Positions 32,388 through 42,282 of a stretch of 64,000 nt of DNA are shown here, piece after piece (within the stretch, counting starts at the first letter, position 1; each line of letters begins with the position of its first letter). Origin of the DNA: Paenibacillus rubinfantis (GTDB lineage: Bacteria > Bacillota > Bacilli > Paenibacillales > Paenibacillaceae); assembly GCF_001486505.1 (NCBI RefSeq), contig NZ_LN909063.1, positions 186,001 to 250,000 on the forward strand. Direction: 5' to 3'. The notes beneath the pieces are model-generated. The model made no database searches. It was not told the origin of the DNA and saw nothing but the letters and a program-made list of their open reading frames with translations. The translations under genes were made by a program, and so were the position numbers.

Positions 32388-34772
32388 ATGGCATTTACGA
32401 TGTCGCAAGTCGATTATTCCTCCAAAACGTATCTGGCCAAGCTGGACGCTTATTGGCGCGCAACGAACTATATCTCGGTTGGACAATTGTATCTGAAGGA
32501 TAACCCGCTGCTGCTGGAACCGTTGAAGGAATCGGACGTGAAGGTGAAGCCAATCGGGCACTGGGGTACGATTCCGGGGCAAAACTTCATTTACGCCCAC
32601 CTGAACCGGGTGATCTGCAAATATGATTTGGATATGTTCTATATCGAGGGGCCGGGCCATGGCGGTCAGGTCATGGTGTCGAACGCTTACCTGGACGGCA
32701 GCTACACGGAAATCTTCCCGGAGATCACACAGGATCTCCAAGGGATGAAGAAGCTGTTTAAGCAGTTTTCATTCCCGGGTGGGGTTGCTTCGCATGCGGC
32801 GCCGGAGACGCCGGGGTCGATTCATGAAGGCGGGGAACTGGGGTATTCGCTGTCGCATGGTGCGGGTGCCATTCTGGATCATCCCAACCTTATCTCGGCC
32901 GTTGTCGTTGGCGACGGGGAAGCCGAAACTGGACCGCTTGCGGCATCCTGGTTCTCCAACCGATTTATTAACCCGATCACGGATGGAGCCGTGTTGCCGA
33001 TCCTGCACTTAAACGGATTTAAGATCAGCAACCCAACGATTCTGTCCCGTCAAACGAACGAGGAAATGACCGCTTACTTTAAGGGCATGGGTTGGGAGCC
33101 GATTTTCGTTGAAGGTGAAGACCCTGAGTTGATGCATCCGGCGATGGCCAAGGCGCTTGACACGGTTATCGAAAAAATCCACACCATCCAGAAGCATGCG
33201 CGCGAGACCGGGGACGCTACGCGTCCGGTATGGCCGATGCTGGTATTCCGTTCCCCGAAAGGCTGGACGGGACCAAAGGAATGGGGAGGCGTGCCCAACG
33301 AAAATTCGTTCCGTGCCCACCAGGTGCCGATTCCGGTGGATCAGAAGAACATGCAGCACGCTCCGGCATTACTGGAATGGATGAAGAGCTACCGTCCGGA
33401 GGAGCTGTTCTACGAGAACGGCCGCTTGAGAGAGGAAATCGCCGAAATCCTGCCGAAGGGCAACCGCCGTATGGGCAAAAATCCCGTCACCGACGCCGGC
33501 CGTCTGGTGAAGGATCTGCGTCTTCCAAACTTCCGGGACTACGCGCTGGATAACTCCGTTCCGGGGAAAATCGTCGCTCAGGATATGGCCGTGTTGGGCA
33601 AATACGTAGCCAAGGTTGTAGAGCTCAACGAAGCGAACAAGAACTTCCGCATCTTCGGACCGGACGAAACGATGTCCAACCGCCTTGGGCCGGTGTTTGA
33701 CGTCACTAAGCGCCAATGGCTGGACGCCGTGAAGGAGCCAAACGACGAGTTCCTGGCTTCCTACGGCCGCGTCATCGATTCGCAGCTGTCCGAGCATCAG
33801 GCGGAAGGCTTGCTGGAAGGTTACGTACTGACCGGACGCCACGGCTTCTTCGCCAGCTACGAAGCGTTCCTGCGCGTGGTCGATTCGATGATCACCCAGC
33901 ACTTCAAATGGCTGCGCAAAGCAACGGATCACGGTTGGCGCGGAAAAATTCCGTCCCTCAACGTCGTGGCGACGTCCACGGTATTCCAGCAGGATCACAA
34001 CGGCTATACGCACCAAGATCCAGGCTTGCTGGGCCATCTGGCCGACAAGAAGCCGGAATTCATCCGCGAGTATTTGCCGGCGGATGCCAACACGCTGCTG
34101 GCGGTATTTGATCGGATTCTGAACGATCGCCAGAAGATCAACCTGATCGTCTCGTCCAAGCACCCGCGCCCGCAATGGTTTACGGCGGATGAAGCGGCTG
34201 AACTGGTGGAAAAGGGCTTGAAAGTTATCGATTGGGCCAGCACTGACAAAGGCGGCGAGCCGGATATCGTATTCGCTTCTTCCGGCACGGAGCCAACGAT
34301 GGAAAGTTTGGCGGCGATCAGCATCTTGCATGAGAAATTGCCGGATCTGAAAATCCGCTACATCAACGTTGTCGACCTGTTGAAGCTGAGAAGTCAGAAG
34401 CTGGATCCGCGCGGTTTGTCCGATGAGGAATTCGATGCGTTTTTCACCAAAGACAAACCGGTCGTGTTCGCGTTCCATGGCTATGAAGGCCTGATCAAAG
34501 ATCTGTTCTTCGACCGCCACAACCATAACCTGCACGTACATGGCTACCGCGAAAATGGCGACATCACAACGCCGTTCGATATGCGCGTAGTGAACCAAAT
34601 GGACCGGTTCGACCTGGTCAAAGAGGCGGTGCTTAACCTGCCGAACGCCGAGCAATACGCCGCGATCGCTGACGAAATGGATGCGATGGTGAAGAAGCAC
34701 CATGCCTTTATCCGCGAAGAAGGTTACGACCTGCCGGAAGTGGAAAACTGGGTTTGGAAACCGCTGAAATAA
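32388..34772 (+). CDS. xfp: Xylulose-5-phosphate/fructose-6-phosphate phosphoketolase
   Basis: 794 residues, the usual length. The thiamine-diphosphate site is seen in [28 protein letters not shown] and the [14 protein letters not shown] pyrophosphate motif. Later conserved blocks are [23 protein letters not shown] and [16 protein letters not shown] [10 protein letters not shown]. The enzyme cleaves xylulose-5-P or fructose-6-P with phosphate to acetyl-P plus glyceraldehyde-3-P or erythrose-4-P, the key step of heterolactic and acetate-forming sugar use. ATG 32388 follows GGGAG by nine bases. It is monocistronic, with a terminator downstream and a possible Fnr site upstream. Confidence 0.95.
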   Translation: MAFTMSQVDYSSKTYLAKLDAYWRATNYISVGQLYLKDNPLLLEPLKESDVKVKPIGHWGTIPGQNFIYAHLNRVICKYDLDMFYIEGPGHGGQVMVSNAYLDGSYTEIFPEITQDLQGMKKLFKQFSFPGGVASHAAPETPGSIHEGGELGYSLSHGAGAILDHPNLISAVVVGDGEAETGPLAASWFSNRFINPITDGAVLPILHLNGFKISNPTILSRQTNEEMTAYFKGMGWEPIFVEGEDPELMHPAMAKALDTVIEKIHTIQKHARETGDATRPVWPMLVFRSPKGWTGPKEWGGVPNENSFRAHQVPIPVDQKNMQHAPALLEWMKSYRPEELFYENGRLREEIAEILPKGNRRMGKNPVTDAGRLVKDLRLPNFRDYALDNSVPGKIVAQDMAVLGKYVAKVVELNEANKNFRIFGPDETMSNRLGPVFDVTKRQWLDAVKEPNDEFLASYGRVIDSQLSEHQAEGLLEGYVLTGRHGFFASYEAFLRVVDSMITQHFKWLRKATDHGWRGKIPSLNVVATSTVFQQDHNGYTHQDPGLLGHLADKKPEFIREYLPADANTLLAVFDRILNDRQKINLIVSSKHPRPQWFTADEAAELVEKGLKVIDWASTDKGGEPDIVFASSGTEPTMESLAAISILHEKLPDLKIRYINVVDLLKLRSQKLDPRGLSDEEFDAFFTKDKPVVFAFHGYEGLIKDLFFDRHNHNLHVHGYRENGDITTPFDMRVVNQMDRFDLVKEAVLNLPNAEQYAAIADEMDAMVKKHHAFIREEGYDLPEVENWVWKPLK

Positions 34773-34785
34773 GCGGATGTATGAT

Positions 34786-34818
34786 GAAGCCTGCCCCTTA
34801 TGGGGGTGGGCTTTTTTT
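34786..34818 (+). terminator. Rho-independent terminator
   Basis: AAGCC..CCCC pairs with GGGG..GGGCTT, followed by seven T. Confidence 0.8.
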
Positions 34819-34825
34819 GCTCAAA

Positions 34826-35005
34826 AATGTTGTATAAAATGCAGCATTTTAGCTCGCTAATGGGACGGATAGGGTGGAATGTTGCAATTTGTACAACATT
34901 ACAAGCTTAATCCGTGGGTTGGGGATCAAAATGCTGCACTTTTTGCAACAAAATTCGGCCTCCCGCCCCCAATGGTGCATCAAAAGTTGTACATAATACA
35001 ACATT
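34826..35005. repeat. Four 23-bp palindromes spaced 52-53 bp
   Basis: Palindromes of form AATGTTGYA-N5-TRCARCATT start at 34826, 34878, 34930 and 34983. Each differs in detail but keeps both arms: AATGTTGTA/TGCAGCATT, AATGTTGCA/TACAACATT, AATGCTGCA/TTGCAACA and AAAGTTGTA/TACAACATT. The 29-30 bases between them are not identical. The region lies between the phosphoketolase terminator and the next gene. Confidence 0.75.
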
Positions 35006-35104
35006 ATTCCACTAGTCGCGCCTAGAATGGTTAATTTTGCCCGCCGCGGTTCACCCTAACGGAGTAACGTTCAATCTAACAACCTTATATGGAGTGAACT
35101 AGTC

Positions 35105-35590
35105 ATGACAAACGACCATGCGGCGCATCAGGAAGCCGTGGAGACGGTTCGGAAATTAATCAAGGGGATCGACATCGCCATGCTGACGACCGTCACGGAG
35201 GAAGGGCTGGTGTCGCGTCCGATGAAAACCCAGGAGGTCGAATTCGACGGGGATCTCTGGTTCCTGACCAAAACGGAGACGGACAAATTTGACCAGCTCA
35301 AGAAACATCCGAAGGTTAACGTATCGTACGTGGGAGACTCCTACGTGTCGGTACGCGGAACCGCGGAAGTGGTGAACGACCGGGCGAAGATCGATCAGTT
35401 CTGGAATGCGGCCTATGCCAAATTCCTGCATACCACCAGCGACGACCCGAATCTGATCCTGATCAAAGTGAAGGCCGAAGCGGCGGAATACTGGGAAACC
35501 GGCAATCTCGTCAAAATGATCAAGCGCATGTTCTCCCAACTGACCGGCAAGGAGACGGAAGCCGAGCTGAACAAGACGGTGAAGTTGTAA
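35105..35590 (+). CDS. FMN-binding split-barrel protein (general stress protein 26-like)
   Basis: 161 residues of the pyridoxamine-phosphate-oxidase-like fold: AMLTTVTEEGLVSRPMKTQEVEFDGDLWFLTKTETDKF, HPKVNVSYVGDSYVSVRG, DQFWNAAYAKFL. It matches the stress protein 26 group of flavin-binding proteins, induced by general stress in Bacillus. Its substrate is unknown. ATG 35105 follows TGGAGTG. A perfect bidirectional terminator separates it from the convergent serine hydrolase gene. Confidence 0.85.
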   Translation: MTNDHAAHQEAVETVRKLIKGIDIAMLTTVTEEGLVSRPMKTQEVEFDGDLWFLTKTETDKFDQLKKHPKVNVSYVGDSYVSVRGTAEVVNDRAKIDQFWNAAYAKFLHTTSDDPNLILIKVKAEAAEYWETGNLVKMIKRMFSQLTGKETEAELNKTVKL

Positions 35591-35606
35591 GGCCGGTGAA
35601 GATCGC

Positions 35607-35648
35607 AAAAAGAGCAGCAGGAGTTTCGACTCCTGCTGCTCTTTTTTT
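35607..35648. terminator. Bidirectional Rho-independent terminator
   Basis: AGAGCAGCAGGAG pairs perfectly with CTCCTGCTGCTCT, flanked by A-run and T-run. It serves both convergent genes, and the minus-strand stop codon is at its edge. Confidence 0.9.
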
Positions 35649-37132
35649 CATGCTATCGGCTTCGGCTTCTTCGGGAACCACCCGGTAATTAGGAGGGCGG
35701 CATGCCACACCAGCACCCAAAGATAGATCGTTTTATAGCCCGAATAGAGGCTCAGCACGCTCCACACATAACCCGCGCAAAGGAGCGCGGAACCGGTCAG
35801 CAGAAGCAATAGCGAGCGGACCGCCAGCCGGATATAAGGTTTTTTGGGATGGGTGACGATAAAACCCCTCCGGCCTCCCCTAAGCCGCCAGATGAACACC
35901 AGCCCATATGCGCCTAACGCAATCCCCAGGGCCATCGCGATCATGTCGTTCGTTTCTCGCATCTGCTTGATCGCATAGTAACTCTCGGGAAATTCGCCGG
36001 TTTCGTATTTTAACCAAGCGGTGTAGATGTTTTGCCGGAGATCCACTCCGTTTTCGCTGTTCGTCAGGATAACTAAGCCGTCCCGGGACGCCGGGATCCA
36101 GCCGTAAAAAGAATGCCACCCCCGGTTGCTGCCATCGTGGTAAATCAAGCTTAGGTTTTGCGGCAGCTTGCGCACGAATACGCCTAATCCGTTCTCCCCC
36201 AGTACCGGTGTCTGCATCTCATTTATAAGTGGGGTAGGCAGCAGCCCCCCTCCTAAAGGCTTCCGCTCCCCCTGGCCCATACTAGCCAGAAGGACATTCA
36301 CCAGATCCGCCACATTGGTTCTTAGGCCGGCCGCAGCCTGCTCCGCGAACCGGTAATCCGGCAGCACCTGACCGAAATAGCCGTAGGTCTTGGCCATCTC
36401 GGGGATATCTGTGTCTTGCTGGAACGTGCTCGACGCCATTTTGAGCGGCTTCAACACTTCTTCGTCCATATAACGTGCAAAAGGAAGTCCAGTTGCTTCT
36501 TCGATCACCAGCTGCAACAGGGTATAACCTGCCCCGGAATATTCGGCTTGTTCACCGGGAGGATTGGTGAGGGTCACGGGTTTGTTGTACCCTCCTTCTC
36601 CCGACAACGATTCCTCGAGCGTGGGAAGCCGCTTCCCGGGAGCCAGCCCCAAGTACCCCCGATGCGCCGGCAATCCGGCGGTATGGCTCAGCAGTTGGCG
36701 GATCGTGACTTTATCCGGGTCGAGGCCATCGGACGCTTGGAGTTGCCAACCGGACAGGTGCTTGTTGACGGGATCGTCCAAAGACAGCACGCCCTGATCG
36801 ACAAGATGCAAGATCCCCCAGGCGGTTATGCTTTTGGAGATCGACCCGGCTTGAAACACCGTCTGGTCTGTGACCGGAAGATCCTTGTCTTGATCCGCGT
36901 ATCCGTAATTCAGTTGGTAGGCGAGTTCTCCATCGTGTACGATGCCGACGGCTACGCCCGGGACCCCGTACTGTTTCTGCCATTTGGGGATCTGATCGTC
37001 CAATTGCGTTATGAAATCCTCGAGGTTCCTTTCGGCTACCCCCGGAGCTGGCATCGCAGCCGCTTCGTTCACGTTAAGGCTTCCGATGATACACCCCAAT
37101 AGCAACAAAAAAGAGCTGCCTCCCAGGTCCAT
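35648..37132 (-). CDS. Membrane-anchored serine hydrolase (class C beta-lactamase/DD-peptidase fold)
   Basis: 494 residues. Ser-x-x-Lys is SISK (AGSISKSITAWG), the Tyr motif is YSGAGY and the third motif HDGSNRGWHS. LLSHTAGLP is also typical. Three hydrophobic helices close the C-terminus, so the enzyme domain should face outside. The N-terminus is odd. ATG 37132 lies in the loop of the upstream gene's terminator, no good ribosome-binding site precedes it, and the signal segment (SFLLLLGCIIGSL) lacks its usual positively charged start. TTG codons near 37,108 behind GGGAGG are an alternative start. The 5' end may have been rearranged. Confidence 0.8.
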   Translation of the reverse strand: MDLGGSSFLLLLGCIIGSLNVNEAAAMPAPGVAERNLEDFITQLDDQIPKWQKQYGVPGVAVGIVHDGELAYQLNYGYADQDKDLPVTDQTVFQAGSISKSITAWGILHLVDQGVLSLDDPVNKHLSGWQLQASDGLDPDKVTIRQLLSHTAGLPAHRGYLGLAPGKRLPTLEESLSGEGGYNKPVTLTNPPGEQAEYSGAGYTLLQLVIEEATGLPFARYMDEEVLKPLKMASSTFQQDTDIPEMAKTYGYFGQVLPDYRFAEQAAAGLRTNVADLVNVLLASMGQGERKPLGGGLLPTPLINEMQTPVLGENGLGVFVRKLPQNLSLIYHDGSNRGWHSFYGWIPASRDGLVILTNSENGVDLRQNIYTAWLKYETGEFPESYYAIKQMRETNDMIAMALGIALGAYGLVFIWRLRGGRRGFIVTHPKKPYIRLAVRSLLLLLTGSALLCAGYVWSVLSLYSGYKTIYLWVLVWHAALLITGWFPKKPKPIA

Positions 37133-37154
37133 TCATGACCATCGGAGACAGCTC
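37107..37154 (-). terminator. Terminator of the nucleotidase gene overlapping the next gene's 5' end
   Basis: On the minus strand GAGCTGTCTCC pairs with GGGAGGCAGCTC across a 20-base loop, followed by TTTTTT. The ATG assigned to the serine hydrolase is inside the loop. Confidence 0.65.
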
Positions 37155-37180
37155 TCTTCATGATGCGTCGCAGCCGCCCG

Positions 37181-39463
37181 TTACTTCATCGGAATCAAAA
37201 TCTTCTGTCCGATCCGGATCAGGTGCGGGTTCGTCAGCTTGTTGTATTTGGCCAGCACTTGCCACGTTGTGCCGTGCTCTAAGGCGATGTCGTACAGGGT
37301 GTCACCTTTCTTCACGACGTAAATGATGTCCTTCTCAGCAGATGGAACCGGAGCGGGAGCCGTTGGCTTCGGCGTCTCCGGAGCTGGTACCGGTGCAGGT
37401 TCAGGCGCTGGCGTCGGTGTTGGTACTGGCGTCGGTGCAGGTTCAGGTGCCGGTGTTGGCATCGGCTTCGGCGTCGGATTGGCCGATTCGGCCGCCGAGC
37501 TGAGCTGGAAGGTCGCATAACCTTCTGCGTTGTCGGCCAGGTACTTCAGGTTGCCTGCTTTCGCTGCCGTCTCCTTGGCGGCCGGCGAAGTCTCGAACGT
37601 GACGTTGGCCTTACCAAATGGAGCGAGCGACCAGTTGCCGTCCGCGGTTGGGTTGATCGTGCCGTTTTCGCGGATGTAGTCGATGATGACCTGGCGGTTC
37701 TCGTCCGGCGACGCTAGGATGATCCGCTTGCCGTCCGGGTTCGCGAACTTGCTGGATGACGCGCGGTAGTTGTTGCTGGCGACGACGAATTTTTGCGCGG
37801 GATCCATCGGTTTGCCGTTATAGGACAGGTTGACGATCCGGCTGGATTTCTCGTTCAACACGCCGCCTTTGGCGTCGTATTTGGCCGGCTGTGTCACATC
37901 GATTTGATACGTCACACCGTCGATCACGTCAAAGTTATAGGTTGGGAAGTCATAGTTCACCAATTCTTGGGCTTCCGTCTTGGACGGATCGATTTGGTTA
38001 AACTGACCGGCAGACCACTCGAGCCATTCCTTCACCTCGGCGCCGGTCACCAGCACGGCGTTCACCGTATTGGAGTACAGGTAGAGGTCGGCAACGTTCT
38101 TAATGGCGATATCGCCAGCCGGAATGTCTGTATAGTAGTTTGCGCCTTGGCGTCCACCGGCTTTGAACGGAGCTCCGGCCGACAGTACAGGCAAGCCTTC
38201 GTACTCTGTACCTTGCAGGTGTTTCTCGACGTACCATTTTTGCGCGTTGGTTACGATTTGAATCGAAGGATCGTCCTGAATTAGGGCGAACCAGCTGTTG
38301 ATCGGTGCGCTGGTCTTGCCAACCGGGCCGCGAACGTACTCCAGGGTAGCCTCATGGTCTTTCTCGATGGCATCCCAAATCGTTTCGTCTGCGTCCACCA
38401 GCGGCTTTTTGTTAACGGTATCGTAAATCGGCTTTACCTCGACCTTGGAGTTCTTCACCGACCAGGTCTCGCCGAATTTCTCCAGCGTAAGGTCGATGAT
38501 CCCCAGGTTGTTGCCCCAATATCCCGGTTCGACGGCCGGCACGCCGTTGATCGTGCCTTTGGCGAGGTCTACGCCCGTCTTGCCTTCGAAGGAGGCGTCC
38601 GGGAACACTTTATGCGCGTGGCCGAACAGGATCGCGTCGATGCCTTCCACCTTGCTCAGGTAGAGGACGGAGTTCTCCATCAGCGGCGTTTGCGGGATGT
38701 CCTCGAAGCCGGAATGCGGTACGGCGATGATGAGGTCGGCGCCTTCTTTTTTCATCTGAGGCACGAATTTCTTCGCCGTTTCCACGATATCCTTCGTGAT
38801 CAGCTTACCTTCCAGATGCGCCTTGTCCCAAGACATAATCTGCGGCGGGACGAAGCCGATGATTCCCACCTTCAGCGTGTGTTTCGCGCCTGTGCTGTCG
38901 GTGACCTCTTTGTCGAGGATGAGATACGGAGTGAAGGCGTTTTGGTCGTTCGTAGGGTCTTGGTCCTTATCGTCCAGATAGATGTTGGCGTTGACGTAAG
39001 GGAACTCCGAGCCTTTGACGGCAGTCTTCAGGAAGTCGAGGCCGTAGTTGAACTCGTGGTTGCCGAAGTTGCCGGCATCATAACCGAGCAAATTCATCGC
39101 TTTGTAGACCGGATGGGTCTCGCCTTCCTGGAGCTTGTCCACCGTAGCGATGTAATCGCCGAGCGGGTTACCCTGGATCAGGTCGCCGTTGTCGATGAGC
39201 AAGCTGTTTTTCGCTTCCGCGCGGGCTTGCTTGATCAGCGTGGCGGTCTTGGCCAGGCCGTACTCATCCGTTGGCTTGTCCGCAAAATAATCGTAGTTCA
39301 CGATGTTCACGTGCAGGTCGGTCGTCTCCATAATGCGGAGCTCGACGGTTGCCGCTCCGGTTGCGTCCGCCGCAGATGCCGAGAACGGCAGGGCCGCCAG
39401 ACTAGCTGCCAACAGGGATGCGATCAGGATGAATTTTGGACTGCGAGGTTTGTTCAAGTTCAT
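37181..39463 (-). CDS. 2',3'-cyclic-nucleotide phosphodiesterase/3'-nucleotidase with LysM
   Basis: 760 residues. A signal peptide ends near FSASAAD (about 31). The metallophosphatase domain contains METTDLHVNI, DNGDLIQGNP, GNFGNHEFNYG, VPHSGFE and LFGHAHKVFP, all metal ligands of the family. The 5'-nucleotidase C-terminal domain runs to about 640. A Pro/Ala/Thr-rich linker (about 655-710) connects to a LysM domain (YVVKKGDTLYDIA...IRIGQKILIP). The enzyme scavenges nucleotides and phosphate outside the cell, and LysM should tether it to peptidoglycan. AAGGAGG precedes the ATG. Confidence 0.9.
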   Translation of the reverse strand: MNLNKPRSPKFILIASLLAASLAALPFSASAADATGAATVELRIMETTDLHVNIVNYDYFADKPTDEYGLAKTATLIKQARAEAKNSLLIDNGDLIQGNPLGDYIATVDKLQEGETHPVYKAMNLLGYDAGNFGNHEFNYGLDFLKTAVKGSEFPYVNANIYLDDKDQDPTNDQNAFTPYLILDKEVTDSTGAKHTLKVGIIGFVPPQIMSWDKAHLEGKLITKDIVETAKKFVPQMKKEGADLIIAVPHSGFEDIPQTPLMENSVLYLSKVEGIDAILFGHAHKVFPDASFEGKTGVDLAKGTINGVPAVEPGYWGNNLGIIDLTLEKFGETWSVKNSKVEVKPIYDTVNKKPLVDADETIWDAIEKDHEATLEYVRGPVGKTSAPINSWFALIQDDPSIQIVTNAQKWYVEKHLQGTEYEGLPVLSAGAPFKAGGRQGANYYTDIPAGDIAIKNVADLYLYSNTVNAVLVTGAEVKEWLEWSAGQFNQIDPSKTEAQELVNYDFPTYNFDVIDGVTYQIDVTQPAKYDAKGGVLNEKSSRIVNLSYNGKPMDPAQKFVVASNNYRASSSKFANPDGKRIILASPDENRQVIIDYIRENGTINPTADGNWSLAPFGKANVTFETSPAAKETAAKAGNLKYLADNAEGYATFQLSSAAESANPTPKPMPTPAPEPAPTPVPTPTPAPEPAPVPAPETPKPTAPAPVPSAEKDIIYVVKKGDTLYDIALEHGTTWQVLAKYNKLTNPHLIRIGQKILIPMK

Positions 39464-39760
39464 TCCTCCTTCGGATTTGGGGTACTCCCCGACATGCGTC
39501 TTGCGAAGCTTCGTGCCGAAAAATATTTTAAATTGACTTTAATATTTTATATGAATTGGTAGGGAATGTCATGGGGGAATTTTCTATTTCATTCATGGGA
39601 TTAGCAGATGGTGCAGGAGGTACAAAGTGGGGGGGGGGATATGCGTTTACGGTAAGGGTGGAGGTAGGGAGGGGGGAGTAAGTGCGTAAGTACATAAGTA
39701 TATAAGTTACACAAAGGCGTAAGTGCCAAAGTGCCAAAGACCGGCGGGTATGGAGCATTC
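39464..39760. other. Intergenic leader region with short TAAGT repeats
   Basis: Contains the upstream region of the nucleotidase gene (minus strand, A/T-rich around 39,525-39,560), a G run near 39,630, and TAAG repeated exactly every 8 bp at 39679, 39687, 39695 and 39703. No gene was found. Confidence 0.5.
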
Positions 39761-40748
39761 TATATGAAAAATCATATACAATTTGCGCTTTGGACTAACG
39801 GAACAGGAAATCTATATGAAAAACCGAATAGAATGGGGTATTACCGCAGACTTGCGGCGAAATATATATGAAAAACCGAATAGAATGGAGCGTTATCGCA
39901 GATTAGCGGCGGATTATATATGAAAAATCGAGTAGAATCGGCTACTTCCGGGGCTTAGACTCGAATTGTATATGAAAAACCGAATAAAATGGGGCGTTAC
40001 CGCAGACTTGCGGCGGATGATATATGAAAAATCGAGTAGAATTGGTCATTTCCGGGGTTTAGACTCAAATTGTATATGAAAAACCGAATAGAATGGGGCG
40101 TTACAGCAGACTTGCGGCGGATTATATGTGAAAAATCGAGTAGAATTGGCCATTTCCGGGGCTTAGACTCAAATTGTATATGAAAAACCGAATAGAATGG
40201 GGCATTACCGCAGACTTGCGGCGAAATATATATGAAAAATCGAGTAGAATTGGCCGTTTCCGGGGTTTAGACTCAAATTGTATATGAAAAACCGAATAGA
40301 ATGGGGCGTTACCGCAGACTTACGGCGGATTATATATGAAAAATCGAGTAGAATCGGCTACTTCCGGGGGTTAGACTCAAATTGTATATGAAAAACCGAA
40401 TAGAATGGAGCGTTATCGCAGATTAGCGGCGGATTATATATGAAAAATCGAGTATAATCGGCTACTTCCGGGGGTTAGACTCAAATTGTATATGAAAAAC
40501 CGAATAGAATGGAGCGTTATCGCAGATTAGCGGCGGATTATATATGAAAAATCGAGTAGAATTGGCCATTTCCGGGGCTTAGACTCAAATTGTATATGAA
40601 AAACCGAATAGAATGGGGCGTTACCGCAGACCTGCGGCGGATTATATATGAAAAATCGAGTAGAATCGGCTACTTCCGGGGGTTAGACTCAAATTGTATA
40701 TGAAAAACCGAATAGAATGGGGTGTTACCGCAGATTTGCGGTACCGGC
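39761..40748. repeat. 19 tandem units of exactly 52 bp (TATATGAAAAA array)
   Basis: Units begin with TATATGAAAAA (one TATGTG variant) at 39761, 39813, 39865 and every 52 bp to 40697. After the first two they alternate between type A (CCGAATAGAATGG, then a CCGCA-GACT-TGCGG hairpin) and type B (TCGAGTAGAAT, then TTCCGGGG and TTAGACTCAAATTG), giving a 104-bp higher-order repeat. The first unit is diverged and carries the palindrome TATATGA-AAAA-TCATATA. No long open frame or promoter is apparent. Confidence 0.95.
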
Positions 40749-40767
40749 GAGCACCCGGAAATCAGCC

Positions 40768-40797
40768 AAAGGCGGCTGGACCCAGTGTCCAGCCGCC
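40768..40797 (-). terminator. Terminator of the EmrB-type exporter gene
   Basis: GGCGGCTGGAC pairs perfectly with GTCCAGCCGCC. Only three T follow on the minus strand, so it may be weak. Confidence 0.6.
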
Positions 40798-40803
40798 CTG
40801 CAT

Positions 40804-42282
40804 TTAGGATTCTTTCACGGGTTGTTTTGCCGCCTCTTTAGTCCCTCTCGGGCGGGCTTCTCCCTTGCGATTCGGCATAAAGATCGTGACGGCGAGAATC
40901 AAGATGCTTAGCACGGCCATGCAGAAGTAAGCGTCGTTCGTGCCAAGGATCGTTGACATCTCCTTCAGTTGAGCTTTGGAGAGCGCCTGGCCGGATTCCA
41001 CCAAAGCGGTGGCGTGCAGCTTCGTTCTCGTTGTATAAATCGTGACGACCAATGCCGTCCCGATCGCTCCCGCCACTTGGCGGACCGTATTCGTAACCGC
41101 GGAGCCGTGCGCGTTCATGTGCTTCGGCAGGGCGTTCAGCCCGGCGGTATTCAGCGGCATCGTGAGGAAGCTCAGACCGATGCGCAGGATAATCGTCCGT
41201 ACGACCAAATAGGTATACGGCGTCGTTTCGGTTAAATGCGTGACACCCCAGATGGCGGGGATCGTAAAGAGCAAACCGATGATCGCGATAGGTTTGATCC
41301 CGAACTTATCCAATAAACGCCCGGATACCGGCGACAACAAGGCATTAATCAAGGCGCCAGGCAACAGCAGCAAGCCGGTTTCCAGCACCGAGAATCCCCG
41401 GCTGGTCTGCAAGTAGATCGGCAACAGGATCATATCCGCATACATCACCATCATAATCAAAATACTGATCACCGTCGTGACCGTATACATTTTGTCCTGG
41501 AACACTCTCAAATTCATAAGCGGGGCGGAAGAGGTCAATTGGCGACGGCAGAACAGGATCAGAAAAATCCCCCCAACAACCAGACACGCCAGCACCTCTG
41601 CGCTGCCCCAGCCTTTATTGCCCGCGTTGCTGAAGCCAAACAGGAGCCCGCCAAAGCCGGCGGTCGAGTAAACTATGCTGACGAGGTCCAGCTTCGGTTT
41701 CGAGGTCTCCGAGACATTCACCAAAAATTTGAGCGCTAACGGAATGACGATCGCCACCAGCGGCAGCATCCCGATAAAAATCCACCGCCACGAGAGATGC
41801 TCAATAACAAAGCCAGCTAAGGTTGGGCCAATGGCGGGAGCGACGATCATCGCCAGGCCGATGAGGCCCATGGCTGCTCCGCGCCCTTCTTTGGGGAACA
41901 CCACCAGCACAACCATCATCAACAGCGGCATGATGATCCCGGCACCTGCGGCTTGGATCAGCCGCCCCGTTAAGAGAAACGGAAAGCTAGGCGCTATGGC
42001 ATTGATCAATGTACCCACGAGCAGCAGGAGCATGGAGGTCACAAACAGCTGCCGGGTCGTAAACCGCTGCATCAGGAACGCTGTGACCGGAACCAGAATG
42101 CCGTTGACCAGCATAAAGCCGGTGATCAGCCACTGCACAGTGGTAGCGGTAATGGCAAATTCCTTCATCAAGTCGGGCAAAGCGACATTCAGAATCGTTT
42201 GGTTTAGGATCGATAAAAATGAGCCCAAGAGCAGGACGGGCATCAGGATTCTTTTATTCACCTGCGGGGTTGAGGGATTCAA
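40804..42282 (-). CDS. MFS multidrug exporter, DHA2 (EmrB/QacA) family
   Basis: 492 residues with about 14 hydrophobic segments. Motifs are LNQTILNVALPDLMKEF with VQWLITGFMLVNGI (DHA2 signature), GRLIQAAGAGIIMPL and GPTLAGFVIEHLSWRWIF (antiporter motif C). It should export toxic compounds using the proton gradient. The start is TTG 42282, seven bases after AAAGGAG. It is divergent from a TetR-family gene 186 bases away, the standard arrangement of repressor and pump. Confidence 0.9.
   Translation of the reverse strand: MNPSTPQVNKRILMPVLLLGSFLSILNQTILNVALPDLMKEFAITATTVQWLITGFMLVNGILVPVTAFLMQRFTTRQLFVTSMLLLLVGTLINAIAPSFPFLLTGRLIQAAGAGIIMPLLMMVVLVVFPKEGRGAAMGLIGLAMIVAPAIGPTLAGFVIEHLSWRWIFIGMLPLVAIVIPLALKFLVNVSETSKPKLDLVSIVYSTAGFGGLLFGFSNAGNKGWGSAEVLACLVVGGIFLILFCRRQLTSSAPLMNLRVFQDKMYTVTTVISILIMMVMYADMILLPIYLQTSRGFSVLETGLLLLPGALINALLSPVSGRLLDKFGIKPIAIIGLLFTIPAIWGVTHLTETTPYTYLVVRTIILRIGLSFLTMPLNTAGLNALPKHMNAHGSAVTNTVRQVAGAIGTALVVTIYTTRTKLHATALVESGQALSKAQLKEMSTILGTNDAYFCMAVLSILILAVTIFMPNRKGEARPRGTKEAAKQPVKES

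Noticed and set aside
34826..35005. Degenerate CRISPR array with 23-bp repeats and 29-bp spacers
   Set aside because: The palindromes differ too much from each other, only four are present, and no cas genes are near. A phased-site or RNA element fits better.
37181..39463. Long plus-strand open frames (for example 38354-39562)
   Set aside because: They are shadows opposite the nucleotidase gene, with His/Arg/Val-rich composition and no start signals. The same applies to long antisense frames opposite the phosphoketolase and nitrilase genes.
39761..40748. CRISPR array
   Set aside because: Spacing is regular, but the sequence between TATATGAAAAA starts is itself repeated in two alternating types rather than unique, and no cas genes are in the window.
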